Source: Sphaerisporangium corydalis
GTDB lineage: Bacteria; Actinomycetota; Actinomycetes; Streptosporangiales; Streptosporangiaceae
DNA: 64,000 bases
Direction: 5' to 3'
Assembly (NCBI RefSeq): GCF_025506355.1
Contig: NZ_JANZYP010000015.1
Location: 1 to 64,000 of the forward strand
Shown here: one piece after another, positions 7,785 through 16,794 of the stretch
Layout of the letters: each line of letters begins with the position of its first letter
How positions within the stretch are numbered: the first letter of the stretch is position 1
The notes under the pieces: model-generated
Seen by the model: only the letters and a program-made list of their open reading frames with translations
Databases searched by the model: none
What the model was told of the DNA's origin: nothing
Program-made: the position numbers and the translations under genes

Positions 7785-10034
7785 CTAGTCAGGCGCTTCC
7801 CATACTGTCAGGTTCCAGCTTCTTCGGATTTTGGAGATCGATCGCCAGGCTAGTTGTGCATCGATGGTGAATGCGTGCCGGGCGCCTGCCAAATCGTCGA
7901 AGATTCGGCTGCCGCGGACGCGATCGACGGTCAGGTGGCTGGTGAATATCTCTTCCAACGTCGCACAGAAGTAGATGTAGGTGGCGAACTCCAGCGATGG
8001 CCCGTCGAGGGGGTGGTCCAGCAGCGACTTCAGCACCTGTCGTGTCGCGGGAACCCTGTCGCGACGGGCGAGCCCGTGCATCAGGTCCAGGACGTCCAGA
8101 GGCATGGTGTGGTCACGTGCCGACTCCACAATGGCACGCGCCTTGTTGCACAGCTCTTCCCGGATCACCGCGGCGCAGATCGGCTCCAGCTTCGCACCGT
8201 CCGACAGGCCGCGCCCTATGCTGATCACGCTTCGCGCGGCTCGGATGAGGTCACGCGACAAGCCACCGGACAGGCAGTGGCAGAACGCGATGTACGGCTC
8301 CGCCAGACCTACGACGCGACGGTTCAGTAACCGCAGGGATTCGTCGTAGACGAGGAGGCCGACCCGAATGATCTCGTCGAAGGAACTGTCGAACGCGTCG
8401 CGGAAGGGGAGTCCTCGACGTTCGAAGGCGTTCATCGCGTCGTCGGACACCGAGATCATGAAATAGGTGTTCGGGAGCCCGAAGATGCCCTTGATCTCGT
8501 TGAGGAAACGCTGTGCGTCCTCACCCGACCCGATCTTGTCCAGCTCGTCGACGCCGATGTAGACGCTGTGCGCCGGCCGGAGGAACACCGCCACGTCCCG
8601 GGCATAGGCGCGGAAGGCCGAGACGATCTCCGGATAGCTGAGCGGCTGCTCCGCCCGGGAGCGGTTGTAGGACACCTGGCCTTCCACCCAAGCAGGTGCT
8701 TTCACCCCGCCTGACCAGCCGGAAGTGAATGTCTGCAGGTACCGGATCTGTGCCAGGTGCCCGCGCGCACGCACGACCAGGCGGGCGGGCCGGCCGGCCC
8801 GCCGTGCGCTTCTGTGGCGGTAGGCCGCGATAAGCAAATGGGCCGTACCCGCGCCGACGGTCACGAGGGAGATCAGCTGGGCGGTCTTTTCAGATGAGGT
8901 GAAGAGTGCGTTAGCGACCTCTGCCGGGATCAGCGATGCGGCTGTTTCGTAGAATCGCTCAAGGATCGGCGTCAGAAGGTCCGCCAGAGTCGCCAGGGTC
9001 GACACGGCCTCCTCCGGCCACTCGACCACGGCCCACGCCACCAGCCAGTATGCGAGAACAATACGAGTAAGACGAAACGCGAAGCGTGGTCTGCCGACAG
9101 TGGCGAAGTAGCGCAACGAGCGATGACAGAAGGTCGCGAAAAGATGCAGGACAAAGTCGCGTGGGGCGTATTCCACCGGAGCGGACACCAGGCACCGCAG
9201 ATCGGCCTGATCCGTCATCTCCGGGGGCTCCTGGCAGTATCGCCGGATGAGTGTGGACTTACCTGAGCCCCGTGGCCCCGCAAGGCCGATGCTGGCACTG
9301 GACAGGCGGTTCAGCAGGTCGTCGAGTTCGCGGGTGACGACCGTGGGCACGTGGTACACGCTGTCGAAGGCCTCGCTGAGTTCCGGATGCCCTGTCACGC
9401 TGAAGTCGTGGTCGAACCGGTCCTGCCGTCGTGCGTTGACGCGCTGACGCAACTGGGCCGTTAGTTCGTTCTCTTCCAGCGCCCTGACGAGGGCGCCGCG
9501 AGCCATCCACGCCGTTCCAGGGACAAAAGCCAGTGGTCGCACCAGCCTGTACACGCGGTCGAGAAGGACAGGCGCCACGGGTCTGGTGCTCACCCAGGAG
9601 CCGAGCAGAGCCAGCCCGCCAATGAACAGTGTGGGCACCTCGACGAGCCAGGGAATCGTCCAGCCAACGAGCAGGCTGAACAACAGCACGCTGACCCCGA
9701 GAACCGTCACCGTGTATCCGATTGCGGCCAGTCGCCCTTTGAGATGGCCCCTTGCGATGTCGAGGCCAATCAGGTCGACCCATTCGTCCAACCTGCGTCT
9801 GCCACCGTCACGTGCGAGCAGGTAGGCGTTGTACTCGTAGGGTACGGCGGCGAAGATCTCCTCGGCCTCCCGCATCATCTCTATTCTGATAGGCAGTGGC
9901 CGCACCCCGACATAGTCGAACCCGTCACGGATCTCCGGGTCCTTCAAAGCCTTGTTCAGCGCCCTCGTGTACAACTCGCGAAGGGCCAGGTCCTGGCAGA
10001 GAAGGTCGGCGGGGAAAACAGACTCATTCACCAC
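7785..10034 (-). CDS. KAP-type membrane P-loop NTPase
   Basis: A 749-residue protein with Walker A GPRGSGKST (about 254-262) and Walker B VYIGVDELDKI (about 490-500). Two hydrophobic helices lie near 325-343 and 393-411, between the two motifs, which is the defining topology of KAP NTPases (membrane helices inserted into the P-loop domain). A second hydrophobic pair near 105-150 precedes the NTPase. The C-terminal 230 residues are helical. KAP proteins are sporadic in bacteria and often plasmid- or defence-associated; the specific role here is unknown. Codon use looks less GC-biased than in the operon beside it, consistent with acquisition by transfer. Start is GTG; the gene stands alone, ending convergent with the ATPase gene. 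Confidence 0.8.
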   Translation of the reverse strand: MVNESVFPADLLCQDLALRELYTRALNKALKDPEIRDGFDYVGVRPLPIRIEMMREAEEIFAAVPYEYNAYLLARDGGRRRLDEWVDLIGLDIARGHLKGRLAAIGYTVTVLGVSVLLFSLLVGWTIPWLVEVPTLFIGGLALLGSWVSTRPVAPVLLDRVYRLVRPLAFVPGTAWMARGALVRALEENELTAQLRQRVNARRQDRFDHDFSVTGHPELSEAFDSVYHVPTVVTRELDDLLNRLSSASIGLAGPRGSGKSTLIRRYCQEPPEMTDQADLRCLVSAPVEYAPRDFVLHLFATFCHRSLRYFATVGRPRFAFRLTRIVLAYWLVAWAVVEWPEEAVSTLATLADLLTPILERFYETAASLIPAEVANALFTSSEKTAQLISLVTVGAGTAHLLIAAYRHRSARRAGRPARLVVRARGHLAQIRYLQTFTSGWSGGVKAPAWVEGQVSYNRSRAEQPLSYPEIVSAFRAYARDVAVFLRPAHSVYIGVDELDKIGSGEDAQRFLNEIKGIFGLPNTYFMISVSDDAMNAFERRGLPFRDAFDSSFDEIIRVGLLVYDESLRLLNRRVVGLAEPYIAFCHCLSGGLSRDLIRAARSVISIGRGLSDGAKLEPICAAVIREELCNKARAIVESARDHTMPLDVLDLMHGLARRDRVPATRQVLKSLLDHPLDGPSLEFATYIYFCATLEEIFTSHLTVDRVRGSRIFDDLAGARHAFTIDAQLAWRSISKIRRSWNLTVWEAPD

Positions 10035-10053
10035 ATGAGCACGATAAGACGGT

Positions 10054-10878
10054 TCAGGCCGGGGGTGGGGATTGGAGGCCGGGGGTGGTTACGGCGTCGG
10101 TGAGGATTCGGCGGGCTTGGCGGACCACGGCCTCGTCTACGAAGCGGCCGTCGGAGAGGGCCACGGCGCCTACGCCGGCGGCGGCCACGATGTCGTTGGC
10201 GGCCGAGATCTCCTGTTCGGTGGGGCGGTAGGCGGCCTCGATGACCGGGAGCTGGGAGGGGTGGATGGCGGCGCGGCCGCGGAAGCCCATGTCCCGGCCG
10301 GCGCGGCAGGACTCGGCCAGGCCCTCCAGGTCGTGGAAGTCGGTGTAGACCGACTGGACGGGGGCGGGCAGGCCGGCGGCGCGGGCGGCCACCACGATGC
10401 GCGAGCGCGCCCAGGACAGGCCCGCCTCGTCGCTGACCCCGAGGTCGGCGCGCAGGTCGGCCTCGCCGATGCCGACGCTCGCCACCGACGGGTCGGCCGA
10501 GGCGATCTCGTAGGCCCGTTCGAGGCCGATGGCCGACTCGATCAGGGGGTGCAGGTCGATGCCCGGCACGGCCTGGGCGACCTCACGCACCTCTTCGGCC
10601 GACTCGACCTTCGGCAGGCGGATCCCGGCCGTGCCGGAGGTCAGGGTTCCGATCGCGTGCAGGTCGACCTGGCCCTGGGCCGTGCGCGCATCGTTGATCC
10701 TGACCTGGACGCGCGGCTGCGGCACCGAGAGGAGCCGGACGACCTCGGCCCGTGCCAGTGCCTTGTTCTCCGGTGCGACGGCGTCCTCCAGGTCGACGAT
10801 CACCACGTCGGCGGGGCCGGCGAGCGCCTTGGCGACGAGCGCGGGACGGTCGGCGGGCGCGTAGAGCCAGGTCAGCAA
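10054..10878 (-). CDS. CitE-like HpcH/HpaI-family aldolase/lyase
   Basis: A 274-residue TIM-barrel lyase of the citrate-lyase beta-subunit family. Diagnostic stretches are YAPADRPALVAKAL, VDLEDAV (metal site) and VGIGEADLRADLG, plus the C-terminal RAAIHPSQL typical of the family. Stand-alone CitE homologues cleave acyl-CoA substrates such as malyl-, methylmalyl- or citramalyl-CoA; the exact substrate cannot be read here. It is the last gene of the ribosyl operon, 82 bp after the CoA-transferase, so the two probably act on a shared acyl-CoA. The start is TTG, set by AAGGAG eight bases upstream. Confidence 0.8.
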   Translation of the reverse strand: MLTWLYAPADRPALVAKALAGPADVVIVDLEDAVAPENKALARAEVVRLLSVPQPRVQVRINDARTAQGQVDLHAIGTLTSGTAGIRLPKVESAEEVREVAQAVPGIDLHPLIESAIGLERAYEIASADPSVASVGIGEADLRADLGVSDEAGLSWARSRIVVAARAAGLPAPVQSVYTDFHDLEGLAESCRAGRDMGFRGRAAIHPSQLPVIEAAYRPTEQEISAANDIVAAAGVGAVALSDGRFVDEAVVRQARRILTDAVTTPGLQSPPPA

Positions 10879-10960
10879 GTCGTCATCTCCTTGAAGGGCT
10901 TCATTGGTATGGGCGCGTCCGGATCGCTGTTGGCGAGACCGGGCGGGGTGGCGGGAGGCA

Positions 10961-12133
10961 TCAGATCGCTCCCTTGTCGCGTAGGGCGGTTATGTCCGAA
11001 GGGGAGAGGCCCAGGTCGGTGAGGATGGTGTCGGTGTCGGTGCCGTGGGGGCGGCCGGGCCAGGTGATTTCGCCGGGGGTGTCCGACAGGCGGAACATGA
11101 CGTTCTGCATCCGGAGGGGCCCGAGGTCGGGGTCCTCGACGGTGGTGATGGCGTCCAGGGCGGTGAGCTGGGGGTCGGTCATCACGTCCCGGACGTCGTA
11201 GATCGGCGCCACCGCCGCCTGGGCCTCGTCGAACGCGGCGAGGACCTCCTCGCGAGTGCGCGCGCCTATCCAGGTGGCGACGGCCTCGTCCAGTTCGTCG
11301 GCGTGCTCGACGCGGCCCGCGCCGGTGGCGAACCATGGTTCGGTGATGTGGTCGGGCCTGCCGACCAGGCGCATGACGCGTTCGGCGATGTTCTGCGCCG
11401 AGGTCGAGACGGCCACCCACGTGCCGTCCGCGCACTGGTAGGTGTTGCGCGGCGCGTTGTTCACGGAGCGGTTGCCGGTGCGCGGCGGCACGATCCCGAG
11501 CCGGTCGTAAATCGTCGGTTGCGCCCCGAGGACGGTCAGGAGCGGTTCGATGATCGACATGTCGACCACCTGCCCGGCTCCGGTCGATTCACGCGCGCGG
11601 AGCGCGGCCATCACCGCGTACGCGGTCGCGAGGGCGCAGATGCCGTCGGCGAGGCCGAACGGGGGCAGGGTGGGCGGGCCGCCCGGTTCGCCGGTCATCG
11701 CGGCGAACCCGCTCATCGCCTCGGCCAGCGTGCCGAACCCGGGCCGTTTCGCGTACGGGCCGAACTGGCCGAAGCCGGTGACCCGGGCGAGGACGAGGCG
11801 GGGGTTGGCCTCGCGGAGCCGGTCGTAGGAGAGGTTCCAGCGCTCCAGCGTGCCTGGCCTGAAGTTCTCGATGATGACGTCGGTGTCCCGCGCGAGGGCG
11901 AGGAGCAGGTCCTGGCCCTCGGTGGCGGACAGGTCGAGGGTCATCGTCCGCTTGTTGCGGCCGAGCATCTTCCACCACAGGCCGCCGGGGCCGTGCCCGC
12001 GCGAGGGGTCCGGCCGGGTCGGGTGTTCCACCTTGACGACCTCGGCGCCGTAGTCGCCGAGCAGCATCGCCGCCATCGGGCCGGCGAACAGGGTCGCGAG
12101 GTCGAGTACCCGGATGCCCTCAAGGGCCTTCAT
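10961..12133 (-). CDS. CaiB/BaiF-family (class III) CoA-transferase
   Basis: A 390-residue enzyme. The N-terminus EGIRVLDLATLFAGPMAA, VVKVEHP and NKRTMTLDL, and the region GLADGICAL with the family's catalytic Asp, are characteristic of formyl-CoA/succinyl-CoA:carboxylate CoA-transferases. It transfers CoA between carboxylic acids in the cytoplasm. ATG at 12133 was chosen over the GTG one codon earlier because GGAGG is then six bases away. It lies 31 bp after the ribokinase gene and before the CitE-like lyase, which suggests activation and cleavage of an acid derived from the imported compound. This link is inference. Confidence 0.85.
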   Translation of the reverse strand: MKALEGIRVLDLATLFAGPMAAMLLGDYGAEVVKVEHPTRPDPSRGHGPGGLWWKMLGRNKRTMTLDLSATEGQDLLLALARDTDVIIENFRPGTLERWNLSYDRLREANPRLVLARVTGFGQFGPYAKRPGFGTLAEAMSGFAAMTGEPGGPPTLPPFGLADGICALATAYAVMAALRARESTGAGQVVDMSIIEPLLTVLGAQPTIYDRLGIVPPRTGNRSVNNAPRNTYQCADGTWVAVSTSAQNIAERVMRLVGRPDHITEPWFATGAGRVEHADELDEAVATWIGARTREEVLAAFDEAQAAVAPIYDVRDVMTDPQLTALDAITTVEDPDLGPLRMQNVMFRLSDTPGEITWPGRPHGTDTDTILTDLGLSPSDITALRDKGAI

Positions 12134-12164
12134 CACGTTCCTCCATGCGTCGTTATGGCCGCTC

Positions 12165-13229
12165 TCACGCCGGTGGTCGTCGCAGGGCGGCGTCTATTTC
12201 GGGGCGGGTGGGCATGGAGGTGCTGGCGCCCTCGCGCTGGACCGACAGGGCCGCCGCCGTGGTGGCGAAGCGCAGGGCCTCGCCGATGGGGCGGCCTTCG
12301 GCACGGGCCACGGCGAGGGCGCCGACGAAGGTGTCCCCCGCCGCCGTGGTGTCGACGGCCTTGACCGGTACGGCGGGCACGCGCAGGCGCTCGCCCCGCC
12401 GGACGCCGGAGCGTCCGCCCGAGGGGGTGCCGGGTCGTCCGGGCGAGCGGGAGCCGTACAGGGCACCGCGTTCGCCGAGGGTGATCACCACCTCGGGGAC
12501 GAGTTCCAGCAGGGCTTCCAAAGCCTCTTCCGGGTCGGCGAGGCCGGTGATCGCCGCGGCCTCGTGCTCGTTGGGGACGATCAGGTCGACGGCGTCGAGC
12601 AGCTCGCGGGGCAGATCCTGGACGGGCGCCGGGGTGAGGATCACCGGGACGCCGGCCGCGCGGGCGGCGGCCACGACGGCGTCCATGGGCAGTTCTAGCT
12701 GGAGCAGTAGGGCGTCGGAGCGGGAGATGACCGCCAGGTCCGCCTCGGAGACGCCCGTCACGGTGCCGTTGGCGCCGGGCACGACGATGATCGAGTTACC
12801 GCCCTGGTCGTCGACGACGATGTGGGCGATGCCCGAGGGGCCTGGCACGGTGCGGAGGCGGCTGACGTCGACGCCCGCCGACTCCAGTGCCTGGCGCATC
12901 ACGGGCCCGAAGGCGTCGTCCCCGACGGCACCGATGAACGCCACCCCGGGAGCGCGTGGGGTCAATGTCCCGGGTCCTGCGGCGATCCCGGGCGCGGATG
13001 TCCCGGGTTGCGCGTCGGGCCCGGGTGTGGATGTCCCGGGGCGCGCGTCGGCCGCGGGGGTGGGTGGAGGTGGGGTGGAGGTGGCGCGGGCGGCGGCGGT
13101 GGCCTGGTTGGCGCCCTTGCCGCCGGGGATGGTGGCGAATGCCCGGCCGGTCACCGTCTCGCCGCGCTTGGGGGCCTTGGTCACGTACGCGACCAGGTCC
13201 ATGTTGGCGCTGCCGAACACCGAGATCAT
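12165..13229 (-). CDS. rbsK: Ribokinase (PfkB family) with an in-frame repeat insertion
   Basis: A 354-residue sugar kinase. The N-terminal signature GSANMDLV, IPGGKGANQA, GAVGDDAFG and the C-terminal VDTTAAGDTF with the catalytic Asp are classical ribokinase. It would phosphorylate ribose to ribose-5-phosphate in the cytoplasm. Between GGKGANQATAAAR and GVAFIGAVGDD, where normal enzymes have two to four residues, there is an extra block of about 45 Pro/Gly/Thr-rich residues made of 11-residue repeats. This sits beside the sugar-binding loop, so it could affect activity or simply loop out. GGAAGGA precedes the ATG. The gene begins 22 bp after the fourth ADP-ribosylglycohydrolase. Confidence 0.9.
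   Translation of the reverse strand: MISVFGSANMDLVAYVTKAPKRGETVTGRAFATIPGGKGANQATAAARATSTPPPPTPAADARPGTSTPGPDAQPGTSAPGIAAGPGTLTPRAPGVAFIGAVGDDAFGPVMRQALESAGVDVSRLRTVPGPSGIAHIVVDDQGGNSIIVVPGANGTVTGVSEADLAVISRSDALLLQLELPMDAVVAAARAAGVPVILTPAPVQDLPRELLDAVDLIVPNEHEAAAITGLADPEEALEALLELVPEVVITLGERGALYGSRSPGRPGTPSGGRSGVRRGERLRVPAVPVKAVDTTAAGDTFVGALAVARAEGRPIGEALRFATTAAALSVQREGASTSMPTRPEIDAALRRPPA
12963..13061 (-). repeat. 33-bp x3 minisatellite inside the ribokinase gene
   Basis: ATGTCCCGGG-centred units recur at 12963, 12996 and 13029 (33-bp period, 11 codons). They encode repeats of the form PGTSTPGPDAQ. The unit length keeps the reading frame. Confidence 0.85.
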
Positions 13230-13251
13230 CGTTGGTCCTTCCGCGTGCCCG

Positions 13252-14622
13252 TCACCCGGAGGACCCTGCGGGGATGAGCGCCAGGGTACGGCGGGTGAGC
13301 TCGTCGAAGCCGATGCCGTCGAAGCCGCGCAGGCTGCTGGCCAGCCGGTTCTTCATCGACCATCCGGAGGGTATCCCGGAAGCGCCGAGCAGCCCGCCAG
13401 CTATCGATCCGGCGGTCGCGCCCGCCGAGTCGGTGTCCCAGCCTCCGGCGACCGCACCGGCGATCGACGCGGTGAAGTCGCCCCGCGCATGGGTCAGGGC
13501 CGCCGCGACGAGGGCCGTGTTGTTGATCGTGTGGACCCAGTGGAGGTCGCCGTGGCGCGCGTACAGCCGGTCCACGACCCGCTCGAAGTCCGGCTCGGCG
13601 CGGGCGTCGGCGACGGCGTCTCGTACGGCCTGGGCCAGCCGTGACCCGGCGGGTACGACCGACAGGCCGGCGGTGATGACCTCGTCGACCGAGGAGGCCA
13701 CCAGGGACCGCGCGCACATGGCGGCGACCATCATGGCGCCGTAGACGCCGTTGGCGGTGTGGCTGAGGCGGGCGTCGCGCCAGGCGTACGCGGCGGCCGT
13801 GCGGGCGTCGCCGGGGTTGACCCAGCCGTACACGTCGGCCCTGATGAGGGCGCCGATCCACTCCCGGAACGGGTTGCGCCACGTCGCCGTGCGCGGGGGT
13901 TCGATCCCGTCGAGCAGGTTGCGGTACGCCACCCGCTCGGCGGTGAAGACGCGGCCGGCGGGCAGCTCGTCCAGCCATATCGTGGCCACGTCGGCGGTGG
14001 TGAAGTCGCGGCCGAAGCGTTCGAGCAGGGACAGGGCGAGGAGCGGGAAGTTGAGGTCGTCGTCCTCGGGGACGCCGTCGATGTTCTCGGCCAGGGAGTT
14101 GACGGCGCTACGCCGGTTCCACGGCCAGCGGGCCGCCACCTCGTCCGGCAGGCCGGCGGCGGTGAACCAGCCTCGGATCGGCCAGTTGCCGGTGGCCTCC
14201 GCGATCTCCCTGATGCCCTCGCGGGGGATCTTCTCGACCGGCTTGCCGAGCACGCACCCGGCCGCCCGCCCGAGCCACGCGCCGAGCACCCGTTCGCGCA
14301 GGTCCTCCCACCCCCTGCCTGCTGTTCGCATGCTTCCCGGAGCGCTCGCCTGGATCGCGGGGAGGTCGGAGGGTTCGGGGAGCGGGGACGGGATGGCGGC
14401 CAGTTCGCCGAGCAGTTCGACCGCCAGTGCGCGCGTCTCCGGCGTGGCGGGCTCGGGCGAGGCCCCCGCGCGGGGCGGCGCGTCGTGGCCTCCTGCGGCG
14501 TGCCACCGTGCCGCTATGGAGACCACCTCGGCGGCCCGGCCGTCCTCGACGGCCTGACGCAACTCGTGACCGACCAGATCCTCCGCCTGCACCCAGGTCA
14601 GCCGCAACAGACGGTCACTCAT
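13252..14622 (-). CDS. ADP-ribosylglycohydrolase-family protein, fourth paralogue (long form)
   Basis: A 456-residue protein with an additional N-terminal region of about 105 residues before the all-helical ADPRH/DraG fold. The usual GDALG reads GRAAGCVLGKPVE, so the first metal-site Asp is not conserved. The acidic DDD (PEDDDLN) and the C-terminal GGWDTDSAGATAGSIAG, matching the GxDxDS metal motif, are present. Family members hydrolyse N- or O-ribosyl bonds using two Mg ions. ATG overlaps the stop of the preceding paralogue (ATGA), so translation is coupled. The sub-family suggests a different ribosyl substrate or a partner role for the shorter paralogues. Confidence 0.85.
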   Translation of the reverse strand: MSDRLLRLTWVQAEDLVGHELRQAVEDGRAAEVVSIAARWHAAGGHDAPPRAGASPEPATPETRALAVELLGELAAIPSPLPEPSDLPAIQASAPGSMRTAGRGWEDLRERVLGAWLGRAAGCVLGKPVEKIPREGIREIAEATGNWPIRGWFTAAGLPDEVAARWPWNRRSAVNSLAENIDGVPEDDDLNFPLLALSLLERFGRDFTTADVATIWLDELPAGRVFTAERVAYRNLLDGIEPPRTATWRNPFREWIGALIRADVYGWVNPGDARTAAAYAWRDARLSHTANGVYGAMMVAAMCARSLVASSVDEVITAGLSVVPAGSRLAQAVRDAVADARAEPDFERVVDRLYARHGDLHWVHTINNTALVAAALTHARGDFTASIAGAVAGGWDTDSAGATAGSIAGGLLGASGIPSGWSMKNRLASSLRGFDGIGFDELTRRTLALIPAGSSG

Positions 14623-15791
14623 GCCGGGTTGTCCGTGGGGGTGGGGTGGGTTAGGGAGGTGAAGGCGGATTCGTGGGTGCGGCGGGTGGTGAGGTCGGTG
14701 GCGTGGATGCGGCGGGTGAGGTCGGCGATGGTGACGCCGGGGGAGATGAGGTCCATTTTGCTGGCGTGGGCCACCGGGTCCAGCCATTCGGACGGGACGG
14801 CCTCGGCGCCCGCGAGGGCGCCGGCGATGGCGCCGCCCATGCTGGCGATGGAGTCGGCGTCGCGGCCGTAGTTCACTCCCCCGAGGACGGTGTCGCGGTA
14901 GCCGCCCCCGGCGATCAGCAGGAAGGCGAGCGCCAGCGGTAGTTCCTCGATGCTGTGCAGGCGGCTCGGCCGGCGGGCGCCGAGCCCCTGGTCGCGGTAG
15001 GTGTCGGCGACCGTGTCGAACGGGGCGACGGCCTCGCGCAGCGCGGCGAAGGACCCCTGCCAGTGGCCGAGGTCGCGGGCCCGTTCGCAGACGGCCTCGA
15101 TGGCGGCACGCGTGCCGTCCCTGGCCAGGCGCAGGCAGGTCGCCACCACCGAGTCGGGGGTGGCGCCCGGGCGCATGGCTTCGGCGACGGCGGCGGCCAG
15201 CACCCCGGCCGCCTCCCGCCCGTAGCTGGACTGATGGGCGCCCGCCAGGTCGACGGCCTCGGCGTACGCGCCGTCGGGGTTGGCGGCGTTCACGATGCCG
15301 ACCGGGGCCATGTACATCGCGGCGCCGCAGTTGACGATGTTGCCGACGCCCGCCTCGCGCGGGTCGACGTGGCCGTAGTGCAGGCGCAGGACCAGCCACT
15401 TCTCGGCGAGGAAGACGCGGTGCAGCGGCAGCGCCTCGGCCTCCAGCTCCGGGATCCAGCGCTTCTCGCCCATCATCTCGGGTACCAGGTGCTCGGCCGC
15501 CGCGTACGCGTCGAGGTGGCCGCCGACCTTCTCGTACACGCGGATGAGCGCGTGCGTCATGAGGGTGTCGTCGGTCACGTGGCCGTCGCCCTTGTGGTAC
15601 GGCGCGATGGGGCGGGCGTTGCGCCAGTCCTCGAAGTACGGGGGGACGATGCCGGTCACGTACCCGCCGTAGCGGTCGTGGATCTGCTCGGGGGTCCAGC
15701 CTTCGGTGGCGCCGCCGAGCGCGTCGCCGACCGCCGCGCCCGCGACGCATCCGACGGCCTTGTCGGTGAGCGGGTCCTCGAAGTGCGTCAT
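14619..15791 (-). CDS. ADP-ribosylglycohydrolase-family protein, third paralogue
   Basis: A 390-residue protein. GCVAGAAVGDALGGATEGW near the N-terminus, HVTDDTLMTHALI (about residue 75) and GRDADSIASMGGAIAGAL (about residue 330) supply the complete set of metal-binding acidic motifs of the DraG/ARH fold. It should therefore be an active N/O-ribosyl hydrolase, acting in the cytoplasm (no signal peptide). Its ATG overlaps the second paralogue's stop, and its stop overlaps the fourth paralogue's start, both as ATGA. Substrate is unknown; the neighbouring ribokinase suggests that ribose or a ribosyl phosphate is a product. Confidence 0.9.
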   Translation of the reverse strand: MTHFEDPLTDKAVGCVAGAAVGDALGGATEGWTPEQIHDRYGGYVTGIVPPYFEDWRNARPIAPYHKGDGHVTDDTLMTHALIRVYEKVGGHLDAYAAAEHLVPEMMGEKRWIPELEAEALPLHRVFLAEKWLVLRLHYGHVDPREAGVGNIVNCGAAMYMAPVGIVNAANPDGAYAEAVDLAGAHQSSYGREAAGVLAAAVAEAMRPGATPDSVVATCLRLARDGTRAAIEAVCERARDLGHWQGSFAALREAVAPFDTVADTYRDQGLGARRPSRLHSIEELPLALAFLLIAGGGYRDTVLGGVNYGRDADSIASMGGAIAGALAGAEAVPSEWLDPVAHASKMDLISPGVTIADLTRRIHATDLTTRRTHESAFTSLTHPTPTDNPA

Positions 15792-16759
15792 GTCAGTCCT
15801 TCGGCGATGTCGATGAGGTCGGTGCCGGCCAGGTCGGGGAGGGCGCAGCCGGGCAGGGTGCGGGCGGCGGACCGCCAGGGGGCGGGGAGCGCGGCGGCGC
15901 CGGTGAAGGCGCCGGTGAGCGCGCCGGTCAGGGCGGGGGCGGAGTCGGCGAGCGAGGGCAGGCACGCGGCGGCGGGCACGGCGGCGGTGAGCGCGCCGCC
16001 GGACACCTCGGCCAGGGCGAGCGCGACCGGCACCGTCTGGGCCGCGGCGACCCCGTAGCTGTACACGTGGTCGACCAGGGCGGCGTCCAGGCCGGGGACC
16101 GCCGAGAAGGGGTCGCCCGCGGCCCGGGCCACCGCGAGCGCGGTCCTGGCGGCGTGGCCGATCGCGGTGTCCCCGGGCAGTTCGGCGAGGGCCGCCTGGA
16201 CGGCCGAGGCCATGGACCCGCCCGCGACGAGCTCGGCGACCGCGGCGGCCATGGCCATCGCCGCGAGGACGCCGTCCCCGGCGTTGGTGACCGTGGCGTC
16301 GGCGCGCGGGTCGGCCCCGATCGCGCCGAACGCGACGGCCCGCACGGCCGCGGCGTCGTCGAAGTGGTGCGGGTTGTCGTGCCCGCTGGCGGGGGGCCGT
16401 TTGCCGGCCGCCAGGTTGTCCAGCGCGGCGCGCACCGAAATGCGCACCCGCAGGTCGGTGCGCCCGGCGAGCCGGCCGAAGGCCTCGGCCCGGTCGTCCC
16501 GGATCGTCAGCGCGGTCCAGGCGAGCCATTCGGCGTCGTCGGATGGGCCGGTGGCCAGCGGTCCTGTGGGCTGGTTCAGGGTGAACGGCACGGGCAGGGT
16601 GGTGACCCGGTGCTCTTCGGCGAACCCGTCCAGTTCTCGTTCGAGCCGTCTGCTCCAGGGCGCGAGCAGCGCGGATCGGTGCCGCGCCGACGGCCAGCCC
16701 GCGGCGTCGCCGATGGCGAGGCCGACGAAGGCCCCGCGGATCCTGTCCCCCGATGACAT
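15788..16759 (-). CDS. ADP-ribosylglycohydrolase-family protein, second paralogue (altered metal motif)
   Basis: A 323-residue protein. The N-terminal AFVGLAIGDAAGWPSARH and the SDDAEWL motif (about residue 73) are conserved. The C-terminal GxDxD(S/T) motif is changed: SLADSAPALTGAL aligns with RDADTTAAIAGAL of the first paralogue, so the first Asp is Leu and only the second remains. Two metal-bound acidic residues are normally needed for full ARH activity, so this member may be weak, specialised or a regulatory partner. It is Ala-rich. It follows the first paralogue after a 188-bp gap filled by a tandem repeat, and overlaps the third by ATGA. Confidence 0.85.
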   Translation of the reverse strand: MSSGDRIRGAFVGLAIGDAAGWPSARHRSALLAPWSRRLERELDGFAEEHRVTTLPVPFTLNQPTGPLATGPSDDAEWLAWTALTIRDDRAEAFGRLAGRTDLRVRISVRAALDNLAAGKRPPASGHDNPHHFDDAAAVRAVAFGAIGADPRADATVTNAGDGVLAAMAMAAAVAELVAGGSMASAVQAALAELPGDTAIGHAARTALAVARAAGDPFSAVPGLDAALVDHVYSYGVAAAQTVPVALALAEVSGGALTAAVPAAACLPSLADSAPALTGALTGAFTGAAALPAPWRSAARTLPGCALPDLAGTDLIDIAEGLT

Positions 16760-16794
16760 CTCCCTCTCCTGTTCCCTCTTATCCCTCTATCCCG

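Noticed and set aside
11045-12364. Plus-strand frame opposite CoA-transferase
   Set aside because: The opposite strand shows all class III CoA-transferase motifs.
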